Shown: positions 25,318-33,264, counted from the first letter of the stretch. The stretch is DNA of 51,612 bases from Salibacterium qingdaonense (GCF_900114715.1 NZ_FOTY01000021.1:1-51612); one strand, 5' to 3'. Translations and numbers: made by a program. The notes: a model not told the origin generated them from the sequence alone.

Positions 25318-26050
25318 AAATGGGGAGAATCGATCGGGAAAATGCCAATGAGCGCGAGAATCGATCAAGAAACGCGCGGATCAATCGATAAATCCGGCGA
25401 ATCGATCGAGAAACGTGAGCATCCCCGCACCGGCGCCGGCACCTGCCGCGTTGAAGCAGTCACCAGCCGAATCGAAGCAGAAAACCAGAGAATCAATGCA
25501 GAAATGGGGAGAATTAATCGAGAAACTCCGAGAATCGATCGAGAAAGGGGGAGAATCAATCGAGAAAATGCCAATGAGCGCGAGAATTGATCAAGAAATG
25601 CGCGGATCAATCGATAAATCCGGCGAATCGATCGAGAAACGTGCGCATCCCTGCACCGGCGCCGGCACCTGCCCTGTTGAAGCAGTCACCAGCCGAATCG
25701 AAGCAGAAAACCAGAGAATCAATGCAGAAATGGGGAGAATCAATCGAGAAATTCCGAGAATTGATCGAGAAATGGGGAGAATCAATCGAGAAAAACCCAA
25801 ACAGCGCGAGAATCGATCAAGAAACGCGCGGATCAATCGATAAATCCGGCGAATCGATCGAGAAATGTGCGCATCCCCGCACCGGCGCCGGCACCTGCCC
25901 TGTTGAAGCAGTCACCAGCCGAACTAATCGAGAAATCCAGAGAATGAATGCAGAAATGGGGAGAACCAATCGAGAAAAGTTCAAAAATGGCTAAAATCAA
26001 TCTAGAAAAAGAAGAATCGATTCCATTTTGCGCCGAATCAATCGATAAAA
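25318..26050. repeat. 21-bp-unit repeat array B (upstream of the intact rpn gene)
   Basis: Units of 21 bp with core AGAATCAATCGAGAAA, the reverse complement of the core in the array at 7914. A larger unit starting AGCGCGAGAAT recurs at 25351, 25576 and 25803 (spacing 225 and 227 bp). It contains a GC-rich insert (CGCACCGGCGCCGGCACCTG) and a GTTGAAGCAGTCACCAG segment. Open frames of 80-140 codons occur in several frames on both strands without SD sites, so the region is taken as non-coding. Confidence 0.9.
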
Positions 26051-26084
26051 CGCCACCCTGGTCAAAAAGGTTTTTTCTAAAATC

Positions 26085-26113
26085 GAACAATTGTTCTATT
26101 ATTATGTTATAAT
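26085..26113 (+). promoter_or_regulatory. LexA-box-like palindrome and -10 of the intact rpn gene
   Basis: GAACAATTGTTC (26085-26096) is a perfect 12-bp palindrome with the GAAC-N4-GTTC core of Gram-positive LexA (DinR) boxes, here preceded by C. A consensus TATAAT follows at 26108-26113, so the palindrome overlies the -35 region. The same arrangement is repeated before the second rpn copy. LexA control is inferred. Confidence 0.55.
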
Positions 26114-26155
26114 GGAAGGGAGCAGTTCACTACAATAGAATAGAGGCGAAGCAGT

Positions 26156-27208
26156 ATGTTGAAGCGGTTGCGTCCGGACGATCTCATGGATTTGAAGATT
26201 GATTATGCATTCAAGCAGCTTTTTGGAGTGGAGCGGAACAAAGATCTTACTATCGAATTTCTGAATGCTGTATTGAAGCGGGAGGGAAATGAGGCCATAT
26301 ATGACATTTCATTCGAAAACACCGAATTTGCCGGAGATCAGGAAGAAGACAAGAAATCGAGACTGGATATCATAGCGCTGACCGAAAAAGGGGAATATAT
26401 TAATATTGAAATCCAGTTCACAAATGAGTATGATATGGTCAAACGCTCGTTATATTATTGGTCCCGTCTCTATCTTTCCCGCATAAAGCAGGGGGAGCCG
26501 TACCGGAAGCTCCAGCCCGTTATCATGATCAATATACTGAATTTCCCGCTCCCGGAAGAAAAAGCACCCGACTTTCACCATTCCTACGGCATACAAAACC
26601 GGCACCATTTCCATCAACTGACCAACCACCTCGAAATGCACTTTATTGAAATACCAACCCTGATCACTCATTGGAGACAAGGAAAACTGGACACCACCCA
26701 TCACCTGCTTGCCAAATGGCTTCTGCTTCTCGGCATGGTGGACCGCCGCAATCAACAGATGTACGAAGACATTTATCATGAATTGGAGGAGATCGCAATG
26801 AGCGACAAATCACTGAAAGGCGCATTTGAACAGTGGGAACACCTCAGTGACAAGATCGAGAACAGAATGGCGTATGAAAGACGCTGGAAACAAATCAAAG
26901 ACGACCTTGTCCGGGAAAAAGAAGCAGAGCTTCGTTTGCAGGAGGCTGAAGAAGAAGCTGAAAAGAAAGGTCACCAAAGGGGTCATCAACAAGGCCATGA
27001 AAAGGGCCATGCAGAGGGCCATGCAGAGGGCCATGCAGAGGGCCATGCAGAGGGCCGTGCAGAGGGGCGTGCAGAGGGGCGTGAACAGGGTCATCAGGAT
27101 GTAGCAGAGATCATGCTGAAAAAGGGAATGGAAATCGAAGAAGTCTGCATAATGACCGGGTTAGACGAAGAAACCGTTCGATCAATAAAAGATAACTCAT
27201 CTTCCTGA
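26156..27208 (+). CDS. Rpn-family recombination-promoting nuclease / PD-(D/E)XK putative transposase (intact)
   Basis: A 350-residue protein. The N-terminal LMDLKIDYAFKQLFG and NAVL segments and the PD-(D/E)XK core with Asp71 (RLDIIALTEKGE) and Glu85-x-Gln87 (NIEIQ) identify the Rpn/PDDEXK_2 nuclease family. The C-terminus has a Glu/Lys-rich helix, a GHAE tetrapeptide repeat (about 284-311) and a final MLKKGMEIEEVCIMTGLDEETV segment. Family members cut DNA and some act in antiphage toxin/antitoxin-like loci with an intragenic short product. This gene has a strong internal start at 26798. A LexA-like palindrome lies upstream. Confidence 0.87.
   Translation: MLKRLRPDDLMDLKIDYAFKQLFGVERNKDLTIEFLNAVLKREGNEAIYDISFENTEFAGDQEEDKKSRLDIIALTEKGEYINIEIQFTNEYDMVKRSLYYWSRLYLSRIKQGEPYRKLQPVIMINILNFPLPEEKAPDFHHSYGIQNRHHFHQLTNHLEMHFIEIPTLITHWRQGKLDTTHHLLAKWLLLLGMVDRRNQQMYEDIYHELEEIAMSDKSLKGAFEQWEHLSDKIENRMAYERRWKQIKDDLVREKEAELRLQEAEEEAEKKGHQRGHQQGHEKGHAEGHAEGHAEGHAEGRAEGRAEGREQGHQDVAEIMLKKGMEIEEVCIMTGLDEETVRSIKDNSSS
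26798..27208 (+). CDS. Possible intragenic short Rpn product (C-terminal 136 residues)
   Basis: In frame with the long rpn product, ATG at 26798 (Met215) is preceded by GGAGGA (26785-26790) at exactly 7 bases, a better initiation site than that of the full-length gene, which has only a weak GAGGCGA. The same internal SD and ATG are kept in the decayed second copy at 29480. In E. coli, rpnA makes a long toxic nuclease and a short intragenic antitoxin from the same frame. By analogy this short product may restrain the nuclease. Predicted from sequence only. Confidence 0.5.
   Translation: MSDKSLKGAFEQWEHLSDKIENRMAYERRWKQIKDDLVREKEAELRLQEAEEEAEKKGHQRGHQQGHEKGHAEGHAEGHAEGHAEGRAEGRAEGREQGHQDVAEIMLKKGMEIEEVCIMTGLDEETVRSIKDNSSS
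27004..27087 (+). repeat. 12-bp tandem repeat inside rpn (seven copies)
   Basis: GGGCCATGCAGA is repeated four times exactly (27004-27051), then as three variants (GGGCCGTGCAGA, GGGGCGTGCAGA, GGGGCGTGAACA). It encodes G-H/R-A-E tetrapeptides. Being a multiple of three, copy-number change would keep the frame and alter the length of the C-terminal linker. Confidence 0.92.
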
Positions 27209-27379
27209 TCAAACGGCAGAATTTTCTGCAATTTCGAATGCCCCTTGGAATCGATAGAGAAAACAGCTGCTGTCCGTGATAGTTTCCACTACATTCAAGC
27301 CATTCTTGTGACAATATTTTCGAAAGGTTCCAAACACGACAGTAATCGTGAAAGGAGGAGGTTGTATTTAGCAGAAAAA

Positions 27380-27653
27380 CACTACAAAGAATTGCGTATG
27401 TCAGACGATGGATGCAGATCATGGACGATGCAGCCAAAGATAAAGAATACGAACTCCGTCTTCAGGACGCGGAAAAAAGAGGATTGGAAAAAAGCATGCA
27501 AAAAGATATAGAACAAGGCTTTGTTCAAGGAAGGCGAGAGGCTGAACAGGATGTCGCTGCATCGATGCTGGAAAGAGGTTACGATATAGAAACAATCGGC
27601 AAACCGGTTTGGATACGGAAACGGTCCACCGGATCAAAGAAAATCAACAATAA
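27380..27653 (+). pseudogene. Rpn C-terminal fragment, frameshifted
   Basis: The stretch encodes RIAYVRRWMQIMDDAAKDKE and continues to AASMLERGYDIETI, closely matching the C-terminus of the rpn copy at 29161. After ETIG the frame is lost: a shift of frame restores TGLDTETVHRIKENQQ and a TAA at about 27653, consistent with a 4-base deletion relative to the other copy. The nuclease part is absent. It lies 170 bp downstream of the intact rpn gene and ends in the same terminator sequence as the third copy. Confidence 0.75.
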
Positions 27654-27658
27654 CGCTG

Positions 27659-27687
27659 AAACTGCCGGTCATGCCGGCAGTTTTTTC
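27659..27687 (+). terminator. Terminator after the rpn fragment
   Basis: Stem ACTGCCGG / CCGGCAGT around loop TCATG, then six T. The hairpin and about 27 bp after it are duplicated at 29786. Confidence 0.8.
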
Positions 27688-28027
27688 ATATCCATACCAG
27701 GAATCCATTCACAGCATGGGTCCGATGCTATTTCACGCAAAATCGATGAAACAATTCCGATATACAGCTCGCCGTATCATAAAATTTTCTGACATGTTTC
27801 GACATGGAGAAAAGGGGAATAGAAAGAAATATGCACGAAAAAAGACCTATTACACCTACGGCCAAAGAACGTTGAACCGAAATTCTAACGCAGGAAAAGA
27901 TGCTCTCCCAGGCTTTGAAATAACGCGCGCCTCATCATCGCCGCGTCGTTTTCACTTTTTCCTGAACGGACGAGAAATCACGGTTCCGTAGAGGGTTCAT
28001 TTTAAAAAAGAGGGAGAGAAGAAACAT
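27688..28027. other. Intergenic region, nothing recognised
   Basis: One 106-codon frame (27671-27991) crosses the terminator and has no SD or family resemblance, so it is not called. The promoter of the chemoreceptor-like gene at 28028 is probably here but was not identified. Confidence 0.4.
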
Positions 28028-28942
28028 ATGATAGCAGAAGAAAAGCATCACCAGGTTTTAGATCCGTCACAGCTGATCCAGTCGCTGGAGCAGTCACTTG
28101 CGATGATTGAATTTGATACAGAAGGCAATGTGCTGTGGGCGAACCATCTGTTTGCCGAAACAATGGGGTACAGGAAGGAAGAAATAACCGGACTGCATCA
28201 CCGCGTGTTTTGTGACACAGCTTTTACAAACAGCCGGGAATACACCGATTTCTGGCAGTATCTGCGCTCCGGCCGCACCTTTCAAGATAAAGTTGAACGC
28301 TGGAACCGGAATGGGGACAAGGTCATGCTGGAAGCAACCTACACGCCGGTTCGGGATGACACCGGCCGGATCCAGGGAATCTTAAAAATCGCAACCGATA
28401 TCACGAAGCGTGAAGAAAATATAGCGGGCATTTCTGAATCCGTCCAGCAGATGGCCGAAGACCTGCTCGAGCGTGCTGAGAGCGGCATGGAAAAAAGCCG
28501 CGGACTCACCGAAAACGCCGAACAGGTAATGGAAGATGCAACGGAAAATTTAAGCAACCTGGAATCGCTCGAAAAGCAGGCCGGCTCCATCCGCGGTATC
28601 GTGAAAACGGTGCGCGGCATTGCCGACCAAACGAACCTGCTGGCGATTAATGCCGCCATTGAAGCGGCCAGAGCCGGCGAGCACGGCAGAGGATTCAAAG
28701 TAGTTGCCGATGAGGTACGCAAGCTCTCCACCCGCGCCCACGAAGCGATGCAGGACGTAAGTGACCATGTAGAAGGAATTACCGGAGAAGTGAACAAAAT
28801 CAGTGATCACACCGCCCGTTCCCAGCAGGATATGGAGAACAGCCGGCAGAACATCACAGACGCCGCGGCGGCCTTCGCCTCGATGGAATCCGCCGCCAAA
28901 GAACTCGAGCAGAAGGCCACGCAATTCCGCCACATCCTGTAA
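28028..28942 (+). CDS. Soluble PAS-domain methyl-accepting chemotaxis protein
   Basis: A 304-residue cytosolic chemoreceptor. A PAS domain spans about residues 15-130 ([44 protein letters not shown]). A short coiled-coil MCP signalling domain (about 150-304) has the conserved hairpin tip [26 protein letters not shown] that contacts CheA and CheW. No membrane helix or HAMP domain is present. PAS often senses redox or energy state, perhaps through heme or FAD, but no ligand residue can be assigned. It has an SD-like GGGAGAGAAG. It stands alone between rpn-related sequences and arrays. Confidence 0.9.
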   Translation: MIAEEKHHQVLDPSQLIQSLEQSLAMIEFDTEGNVLWANHLFAETMGYRKEEITGLHHRVFCDTAFTNSREYTDFWQYLRSGRTFQDKVERWNRNGDKVMLEATYTPVRDDTGRIQGILKIATDITKREENIAGISESVQQMAEDLLERAESGMEKSRGLTENAEQVMEDATENLSNLESLEKQAGSIRGIVKTVRGIADQTNLLAINAAIEAARAGEHGRGFKVVADEVRKLSTRAHEAMQDVSDHVEGITGEVNKISDHTARSQQDMENSRQNITDAAAAFASMESAAKELEQKATQFRHIL

Positions 28943-29070
28943 CGAATCGATAGAGTCCAGGCGGGAATCGAAGCATAAACCCGGAGAATCAACAGATAAA
29001 AAAGCTGAAAGGGAGAAAATCAATCGAGAAAAAGAAGAACCAATTCAAATCTGCGCCGAATCAATCAGTA
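28943..29070. repeat. 21-bp-unit repeat array C (short, upstream of the second rpn copy)
   Basis: Begins right at the chemoreceptor stop codon: GAATCGATAGAG, GGGAATCGAAGCATAAA, GAGAATCAACAGATAAA, AAAATCAATCGAGAAAAAG, CGAATCAATCAG at about 21-bp steps. Its last 40 bp align with the end of array B before the intact rpn gene (GCGCCGAATCAATC), so array, promoter and gene were duplicated together. Confidence 0.8.
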
Positions 29071-29091
29071 CAAAAGTTTTTACCAAAATAA

Positions 29092-29118
29092 GAACAATTG
29101 TTCCTTTTGTGATATAAT
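29092..29118 (+). promoter_or_regulatory. LexA-box-like palindrome and -10 of the second rpn copy
   Basis: GAACAATTGTTC (29092-29103) is identical to the palindrome before the intact rpn gene, although the bases around it have diverged. TATAAT follows at 29113-29118. Retention of the palindrome amid drift suggests it is functional. Confidence 0.55.
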
Positions 29119-29160
29119 CAAAGGAGGCAATACATTTCAATAGAATAGAGGCGAAGCAGT

Positions 29161-29779
29161 ATGTTGAAGCGGTTGCGTCCGGATCAGTTGATGGATCTGA
29201 AGATCGATTATGCATTCAAACAGCTTTTTGGAGTGGAACGGAACAAGGACTTGACGATTGTTTTCCTGAATGCTGTGCTGGACCGGAAAGGAAAGGAGAA
29301 AATCCAGCGCATCACATTCAAAAACACAGAATTCTCCGGGGAGCTGGAAGAAGATAAAAAATCCCGGCTACGACATTACGCATCATCTGCTCGCCAGATG
29401 GCTCCTGCTTCTTGGAATGGTCGACCGCCGCAATCATGAGATGTATGAAGACATTTACCATGCATTGGAGGAGATCGCTATGAGCGATAAATCATTAAAA
29501 GGCGCCTTCGAGCAATGGGAATACCTCAGTGCCAGCGCCGATGAGAAAATAGCCTATGAAAGACGGTTGAAACAGATTATGGATGCCGCCGCCAAAGATA
29601 AAGAATACGAACTCCGCGTCCAGGATGCAGAAAAAGAAGGAATGGAAAAGGGAAAGCACGAGAATAAACAGGCTGTCGCTGCATCGATGGTGGAAGAAGA
29701 TTTCGATATAGAAACAATCGTCAGGCTAACCGGTTTGGATATGGAAACCGTCCAACAGATCAAAGAAAACCAAGAATAA
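29161..29779 (+). pseudogene. Second rpn copy with internal deletion of the nuclease core
   Basis: The first 70 codons match the intact rpn gene through DKKSRL. About 320 bp are then missing, including the catalytic Asp and Glu-x-Gln, and the frame shifts. The C-terminal part resumes at ITHHLLARWLLLLGMVDRR and is open to a TAA at 29777-29779. The full-length product is therefore lost, but the C-terminal frame with its own SD and ATG is undamaged. The promoter and 5' end are nearly identical to the intact copy. Confidence 0.85.
29480..29779 (+). CDS. Possible stand-alone short Rpn product (99 residues)
   Basis: ATG at 29480 has GGAGGA (29467-29472) seven bases upstream, exactly as at the internal start of the intact rpn gene. 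The frame encodes MSDKSLKGAFEQWEYLS, a charged helical middle and the final ETIVRLTGLDMETVQQIKENQE. It has no nuclease residues. If the short form acts as an antitoxin, this locus would be an orphan antitoxin copy. The GHAE repeat of the intact copy is absent. Evidence is sequence only. Confidence 0.5.
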   Translation: MSDKSLKGAFEQWEYLSASADEKIAYERRLKQIMDAAAKDKEYELRVQDAEKEGMEKGKHENKQAVAASMVEEDFDIETIVRLTGLDMETVQQIKENQE

Positions 29780-29785
29780 TGCTGA

Positions 29786-29814
29786 AGCTGCCGGTCATGC
29801 CGGCAGTTTTTTCA
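29786..29814 (+). terminator. Terminator of the second rpn copy
   Basis: Stem CTGCCGG (29788-29794) / CCGGCAG (29800-29806), then six T. Duplicated from, or to, the copy at 27659 together with the following TTCATATCCATACCAGGAAT. Confidence 0.8.
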
Positions 29815-29847
29815 TATCCATACCAGGAATCCAATCACAGCACAGGG

Positions 29848-29938
29848 GAATCGAAGCAGAAAACCAGAGAATCAATGCAGAAATGGGAAGAATCAATCGA
29901 GAAATCGGGAGAATCGATTGAGAAACTGCTGCCGTTGA
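29848..29938. repeat. 21-bp-unit repeat array D (short)
   Basis: GAATCGAAGCAGAAAACCAG, GAATCAATGCAGAAATGGG, GAATCAATCGAGAAATCGG and GAATCGATTGAGAAACTGC follow each other at 21-bp steps, in the same orientation as the arrays at 25318 and 30396. The first two units match part of the larger unit at 25318. Confidence 0.85.
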
Positions 29939-30046
29939 TGGACTAGCTGCACCGATTGAAATCTTCTCCAACAAATGCATGAATTCCGGCTTCTTTGGGC
30001 ATCCCAATACACAGCACCATTCATCCCCGAAGGAGGCACGAATATT

Positions 30047-30367
30047 ATGACATATGACGAGTGTATCCAAGCCTGTCTGGAGTGCATGGAGGCCTGCAAC
30101 AACTGTTACAGCGCGTGCCTGCAGGAGCAGGACGTGAACATGATGGCCGAGTGCATCCGGCTGGACCGCGAATGTGCGGACATCTGTGGGTATGCCGCAC
30201 AGTCCATGCAGCGCAGCAGCCGGTTTGCCAAGGAAATCTGCGGCGTCTGCGCAATCATCTGCCAAGCGTGCGGCGACGAATGCGCCAAACACGAACACGA
30301 CCACTGCCAGCACTGTGCGAAAATATGCCAGCACTGCGCCAATGTATGCCGGGACATGGCATCTTAA
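30047..30367 (+). CDS. Four-helix-bundle copper storage protein (Csp3/YhjQ-like)
   Basis: A 106-residue protein with 19 Cys, mostly as CxxC or CxxxC spaced along predicted helices (ECIQACLECMEACNNCYSAC; ICGVCAIICQACGDEC), and a His-rich end (KHEHDHCQHC). This is the pattern of the DUF326 / Csp copper storage family. Such proteins bind many Cu(I) ions inside a four-helix bundle. No signal peptide, so the cytosolic Csp3 type (YhjQ in B. subtilis) fits. AGGAGG lies 10 bases before ATG; an upstream in-frame extension lacks an SD. It stands between two repeat arrays. Confidence 0.9.
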   Translation: MTYDECIQACLECMEACNNCYSACLQEQDVNMMAECIRLDRECADICGYAAQSMQRSSRFAKEICGVCAIICQACGDECAKHEHDHCQHCAKICQHCANVCRDMAS

Positions 30368-30395
30368 TCGTGCGGAATTGATTCCATCATCAGGA

Positions 30396-30745
30396 TAAAC
30401 AATCGAGAAAACCAGAGAATTAACCGAGAAATGAGGAGAAACAATCGAGAAAAACCCGATTCGCTCGAGAATCGATCAAGAAACGCACGGATCGATCGAG
30501 AAATCGGGAGAATTGATCGAGAACCTCGCTCTCCCTCTCCCCGGCGCTGGCCCCTGCCGTGTTGAAGCAGTCGCCAGGAGAATTAATCGAGAAATGCCGA
30601 GAATCGACCGAGAAATGGAGAGAAACAATCGAGAAAAACCCGATTCGCTCGAGAATCGATCAAGAAACGCGCGGATCGATCGAGAAATCAAAAGAAACAA
30701 TCGAGAAACCCGCTCTCCTCTCCCTCTCCCCGGCGCTGCACCATG
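30396..30745. repeat. 21-bp-unit repeat array E
   Basis: Units such as GAGAATTAATCGAGAAATGCC, with a larger unit starting ACCCGATTCGCTCG at 30454 and 30638 (184 bp apart). It shares the GC-rich CCCGGCGCTGG insert and GTTGAAGCAGTCGCCAG segment with the array at 25318. It fills the gap between the copper-storage gene and the convergent subtilase gene. Confidence 0.9.
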
Positions 30746-30766
30746 CAGAAATCGACCTGAATCCAT

Positions 30767-30816
30767 ACAAAAACGGCCCGGGCCGCCTGCCAGCCAGCAG
30801 TGCACCCGGGCCGTTT
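30767..30816 (-). terminator. Terminator of the SLH subtilase gene
   Basis: Stem ACGGCCCGGG (30773-30782) / CCCGGGCCGT (30805-30814), with an A run on the plus strand before it giving T on the minus transcript. Confidence 0.8.
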
Positions 30817-30826
30817 CATCTTCGCT

Positions 30827-32893
30827 CTAAGACTCTTTCAAATGCTCACCCAGCTTATACAAAATACTCGCAAACTGGGCGCGCGATAGGGTGGTTTCCG
30901 GGTGGAAGGTGCCGTCGTCGTATCCGGTCACGATATCCTGCTCCGCGAGCCAGGCAATCGCGCCGGCACCGGTTGTCGATGCGTCCACATCGCGGAACAC
31001 AGGTCCGCCGTTTTCTCCGGAAAAATCAAATGCGCGTCCGAGCATCGCCGCCATCTGCCCGCGGGTCACTCCGGCATTGGGACGGAAGGTACCGTCGGAA
31101 AATCCGGAAATCACACCGGCATCCACAGCGTCTGCAATGTACCCGGAAGCGAAATAATCCCGGCTGACATCAGAAAACGAAGAGGAGGCCGGATCATCGC
31201 TCCATCCGATCACACGTCCGAGCATCGTTACCGCCTGACCGCGCCGTACCGTCTCACCAGGACGAAAATCACGGCCGCTGCCCTGAATCACGCCGCGTGC
31301 CTGCAGCTCCCGGACAGCCTCCGCCGCCCAGAACTCATCATGAATATCCTGAAAATCGGCCGGAGCGCTCCCTTCCTCAGGCCACGCAAAACGATCATCT
31401 TCAATGACGACCTCGACCGTGCTGCTGCGCCCGGACTCTTCTTCTCCCATCGAGACCGCCGTCACTTCATAGCTGTACGTACCAGGCGCCACATTCTCAT
31501 CTTTGAAAAGTTTACCGTTGTCGGTCGTACCATAGCTCTCTCCGTCCCGGTAAACCCGGTGCTGCATGACCGGCATCTCCGAGCGGTCCCAAAAGACGTA
31601 CACATCGCGGGTGCCATCGTCATTTTCAACAACTTCGGTCTCTACACCGGCCGGCGCTTCCGGCGGTTCCTCCGGTGTTTCAATCGGATCATCTTTTACC
31701 GGGTTCTCTTCGATGTCCTCTTCCACCGGCTTCTCACGGTTACCTTCACCGAAATCCTCTTTCTCCGGCACGCCGGCATCAGAAAGATCCGGAATCTGGA
31801 GCAGCCCGTAGCCGTAGCGCTCATCCCGTCCTTCCGCGCCGAGATCAACTGCCTCATTCTGCAGCATCTCCCGCAGCTCCGGCGCTTCTTTTTCCGGATA
31901 CGCTTCTTTTAAAAGAGCAAAGGCCCCGGAGACGAACGGGGTCGCCATGGAAGTCCCGCTGAGCGGCCCGTACGAACGGTCTTTGTACGTGCTCACGATA
32001 TCCTCCCCGGGAGCACTCAGTTCCACTGCTTCACCGGACGCAGAAAAATAGGCGCGTTCGTTCTTTTTATCCACCGCGCCGACAGCAATGACAGACTCAT
32101 AGCGCGCCGGGAACTCCACGCGGTCCGTATCTTTTTCTTCGCCCTCGCCGCGGTTGCCGGATGCGGCCGTCACAATGATACCGTCCTCGTACGCTTCATC
32201 AAGCATCTCTTTCATCGAACTCGAATCCGTTAGCGTACCGAAGCTCATGTTAATCACATCCACATCCTGCTCAATCGCCCATTCCAAGCCGCTCAGCACC
32301 TGGGAAAGCGTGCCGCTGCCATTCTCATCAAGCACTTTCACCGCGGAAAGCTCCACGTCAGGCGCTACTCCCATGAGACCCATGCCCGGCTGGTAGGCGC
32401 CGATAATGCCGGCCGTATGACTGCCGTGACCGTTGTCATCATTATAGGAATCGGTATAGGACACCGCGGAATACCCGTCCGTGACATCCAGAGAAGGGTG
32501 GGACTTACTGATTCCCGTGTCCACCACAGCCACTTCCACATCCGCACCGGTAACGTTGTCATCCCAGGCCGATGGAGCTTGAGTGTTCTCAAGTCCCCAG
32601 TTCTCCAGGTCTCCTATTGCCTGAATTTCCACGTCCTGATCCGGCTCGACGTAGGCTATACCGTCTTCTGATGAAAGCCGGGCCGCTTCCCTGTCAGTGA
32701 GAATGGCCTCTCCGGCATCAATCCGTTCCCACATATCGCCTGTCTCACCGCCGACGTCCTCGATAAGAGAAGGAGCGGTGTTCTCCTCAAACCCTACCAG
32801 ATATGTATGCTCCTCCTCTTCAGCCGACACTCCCGCCGGCCACGCTGCCAGCACCACGCAGACCGCTGCAGCCTTTACGATTCTATGTATCAT
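30827..32893 (-). CDS. Cell-surface subtilisin-like protease with FN3 and three SLH domains
   Basis: A 688-residue secreted serine protease. Signal peptide about 1-24, inhibitor-I9 type propeptide about 28-90, peptidase S8 domain about 98-370 with Asp125 (VVDTGI), His156 (NGHGSHTAG), Asn247 and Ser315 (GTSMATPF). An acidic linker follows, then a fibronectin-III-like domain about 395-478. Three SLH domains (about 500-688) should anchor it to the secondary wall polymer. Placing SLH at the C-terminus keeps the protease at the surface. It may process S-layer or nutrient proteins. A weak SD (GTGGGGAT) precedes ATG. Confidence 0.93.
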   Translation of the reverse strand: MIHRIVKAAAVCVVLAAWPAGVSAEEEEHTYLVGFEENTAPSLIEDVGGETGDMWERIDAGEAILTDREAARLSSEDGIAYVEPDQDVEIQAIGDLENWGLENTQAPSAWDDNVTGADVEVAVVDTGISKSHPSLDVTDGYSAVSYTDSYNDDNGHGSHTAGIIGAYQPGMGLMGVAPDVELSAVKVLDENGSGTLSQVLSGLEWAIEQDVDVINMSFGTLTDSSSMKEMLDEAYEDGIIVTAASGNRGEGEEKDTDRVEFPARYESVIAVGAVDKKNERAYFSASGEAVELSAPGEDIVSTYKDRSYGPLSGTSMATPFVSGAFALLKEAYPEKEAPELREMLQNEAVDLGAEGRDERYGYGLLQIPDLSDAGVPEKEDFGEGNREKPVEEDIEENPVKDDPIETPEEPPEAPAGVETEVVENDDGTRDVYVFWDRSEMPVMQHRVYRDGESYGTTDNGKLFKDENVAPGTYSYEVTAVSMGEEESGRSSTVEVVIEDDRFAWPEEGSAPADFQDIHDEFWAAEAVRELQARGVIQGSGRDFRPGETVRRGQAVTMLGRVIGWSDDPASSSFSDVSRDYFASGYIADAVDAGVISGFSDGTFRPNAGVTRGQMAAMLGRAFDFSGENGGPVFRDVDASTTGAGAIAWLAEQDIVTGYDDGTFHPETTLSRAQFASILYKLGEHLKES

Positions 32894-33206
32894 GCTATCC
32901 CCACTTTCACTCCAAAAAAATAACTACCACTTTCTTCTATCTTAAAGCAAGAAACCATAGATTGGTAGATATATATAACGAAAACAAGTAAAAAATAGTT
33001 TCACCATCCTTCAGAAAAAATTAAAAAAGAATGTTTAACAAGCTGTTGCACCGGTAATACTTATACCAGAAAGATATAATAAAGCCCCCATTTTATGGAG
33101 TGCCTGCTTTTCCGACTCACAGAACAGCACTGGAACAAAAAAAGGGAGACGGCAGATAAAGCCCCCAATGGCCACCCCCACCATTGTTTTATTCCCCTGT
33201 CTTCCA
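32894..33206. other. Intergenic region upstream of the subtilase gene
   Basis: AT-rich near the protease start (minus-strand promoter region, with TATATATATC but no convincing pair of hexamers). Further out, a TAAAGCCCCCA segment occurs twice, at 33082 and 33159. No gene recognised. Confidence 0.4.
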
Positions 33207-33240
33207 TAAAAAAAGACCCGCCATGCCCCGTGGCGGATCT
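33207..33240 (-). terminator. Terminator of the SLH NlpC/P60 gene
   Basis: On the minus strand GATCCGCCA and TGGCGGGTC pair around CGGGGCA with one G-T pair, followed by seven T. Confidence 0.8.
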
Positions 33241-33264
33241 AACAGATTATTTCATTGTGTGATA

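Noticed and set aside
25318-26050. CRISPR array
   Set aside because: Repeats follow each other at 21 bp without unique spacers of constant length, and no cas gene is present.
26810-27104. Frames opposite and alongside the GHAE repeat (Leu-Cys-Met repeats on the minus strand)
   Set aside because: They are shadows of the in-frame 12-bp repeat of rpn with no start signals.
29161-29439. 92-residue protein from the 5' part of the second rpn copy
   Set aside because: It matches the intact rpn only to residue 70 and then reads out of frame after the deletion, so it is a truncated pseudogene product.
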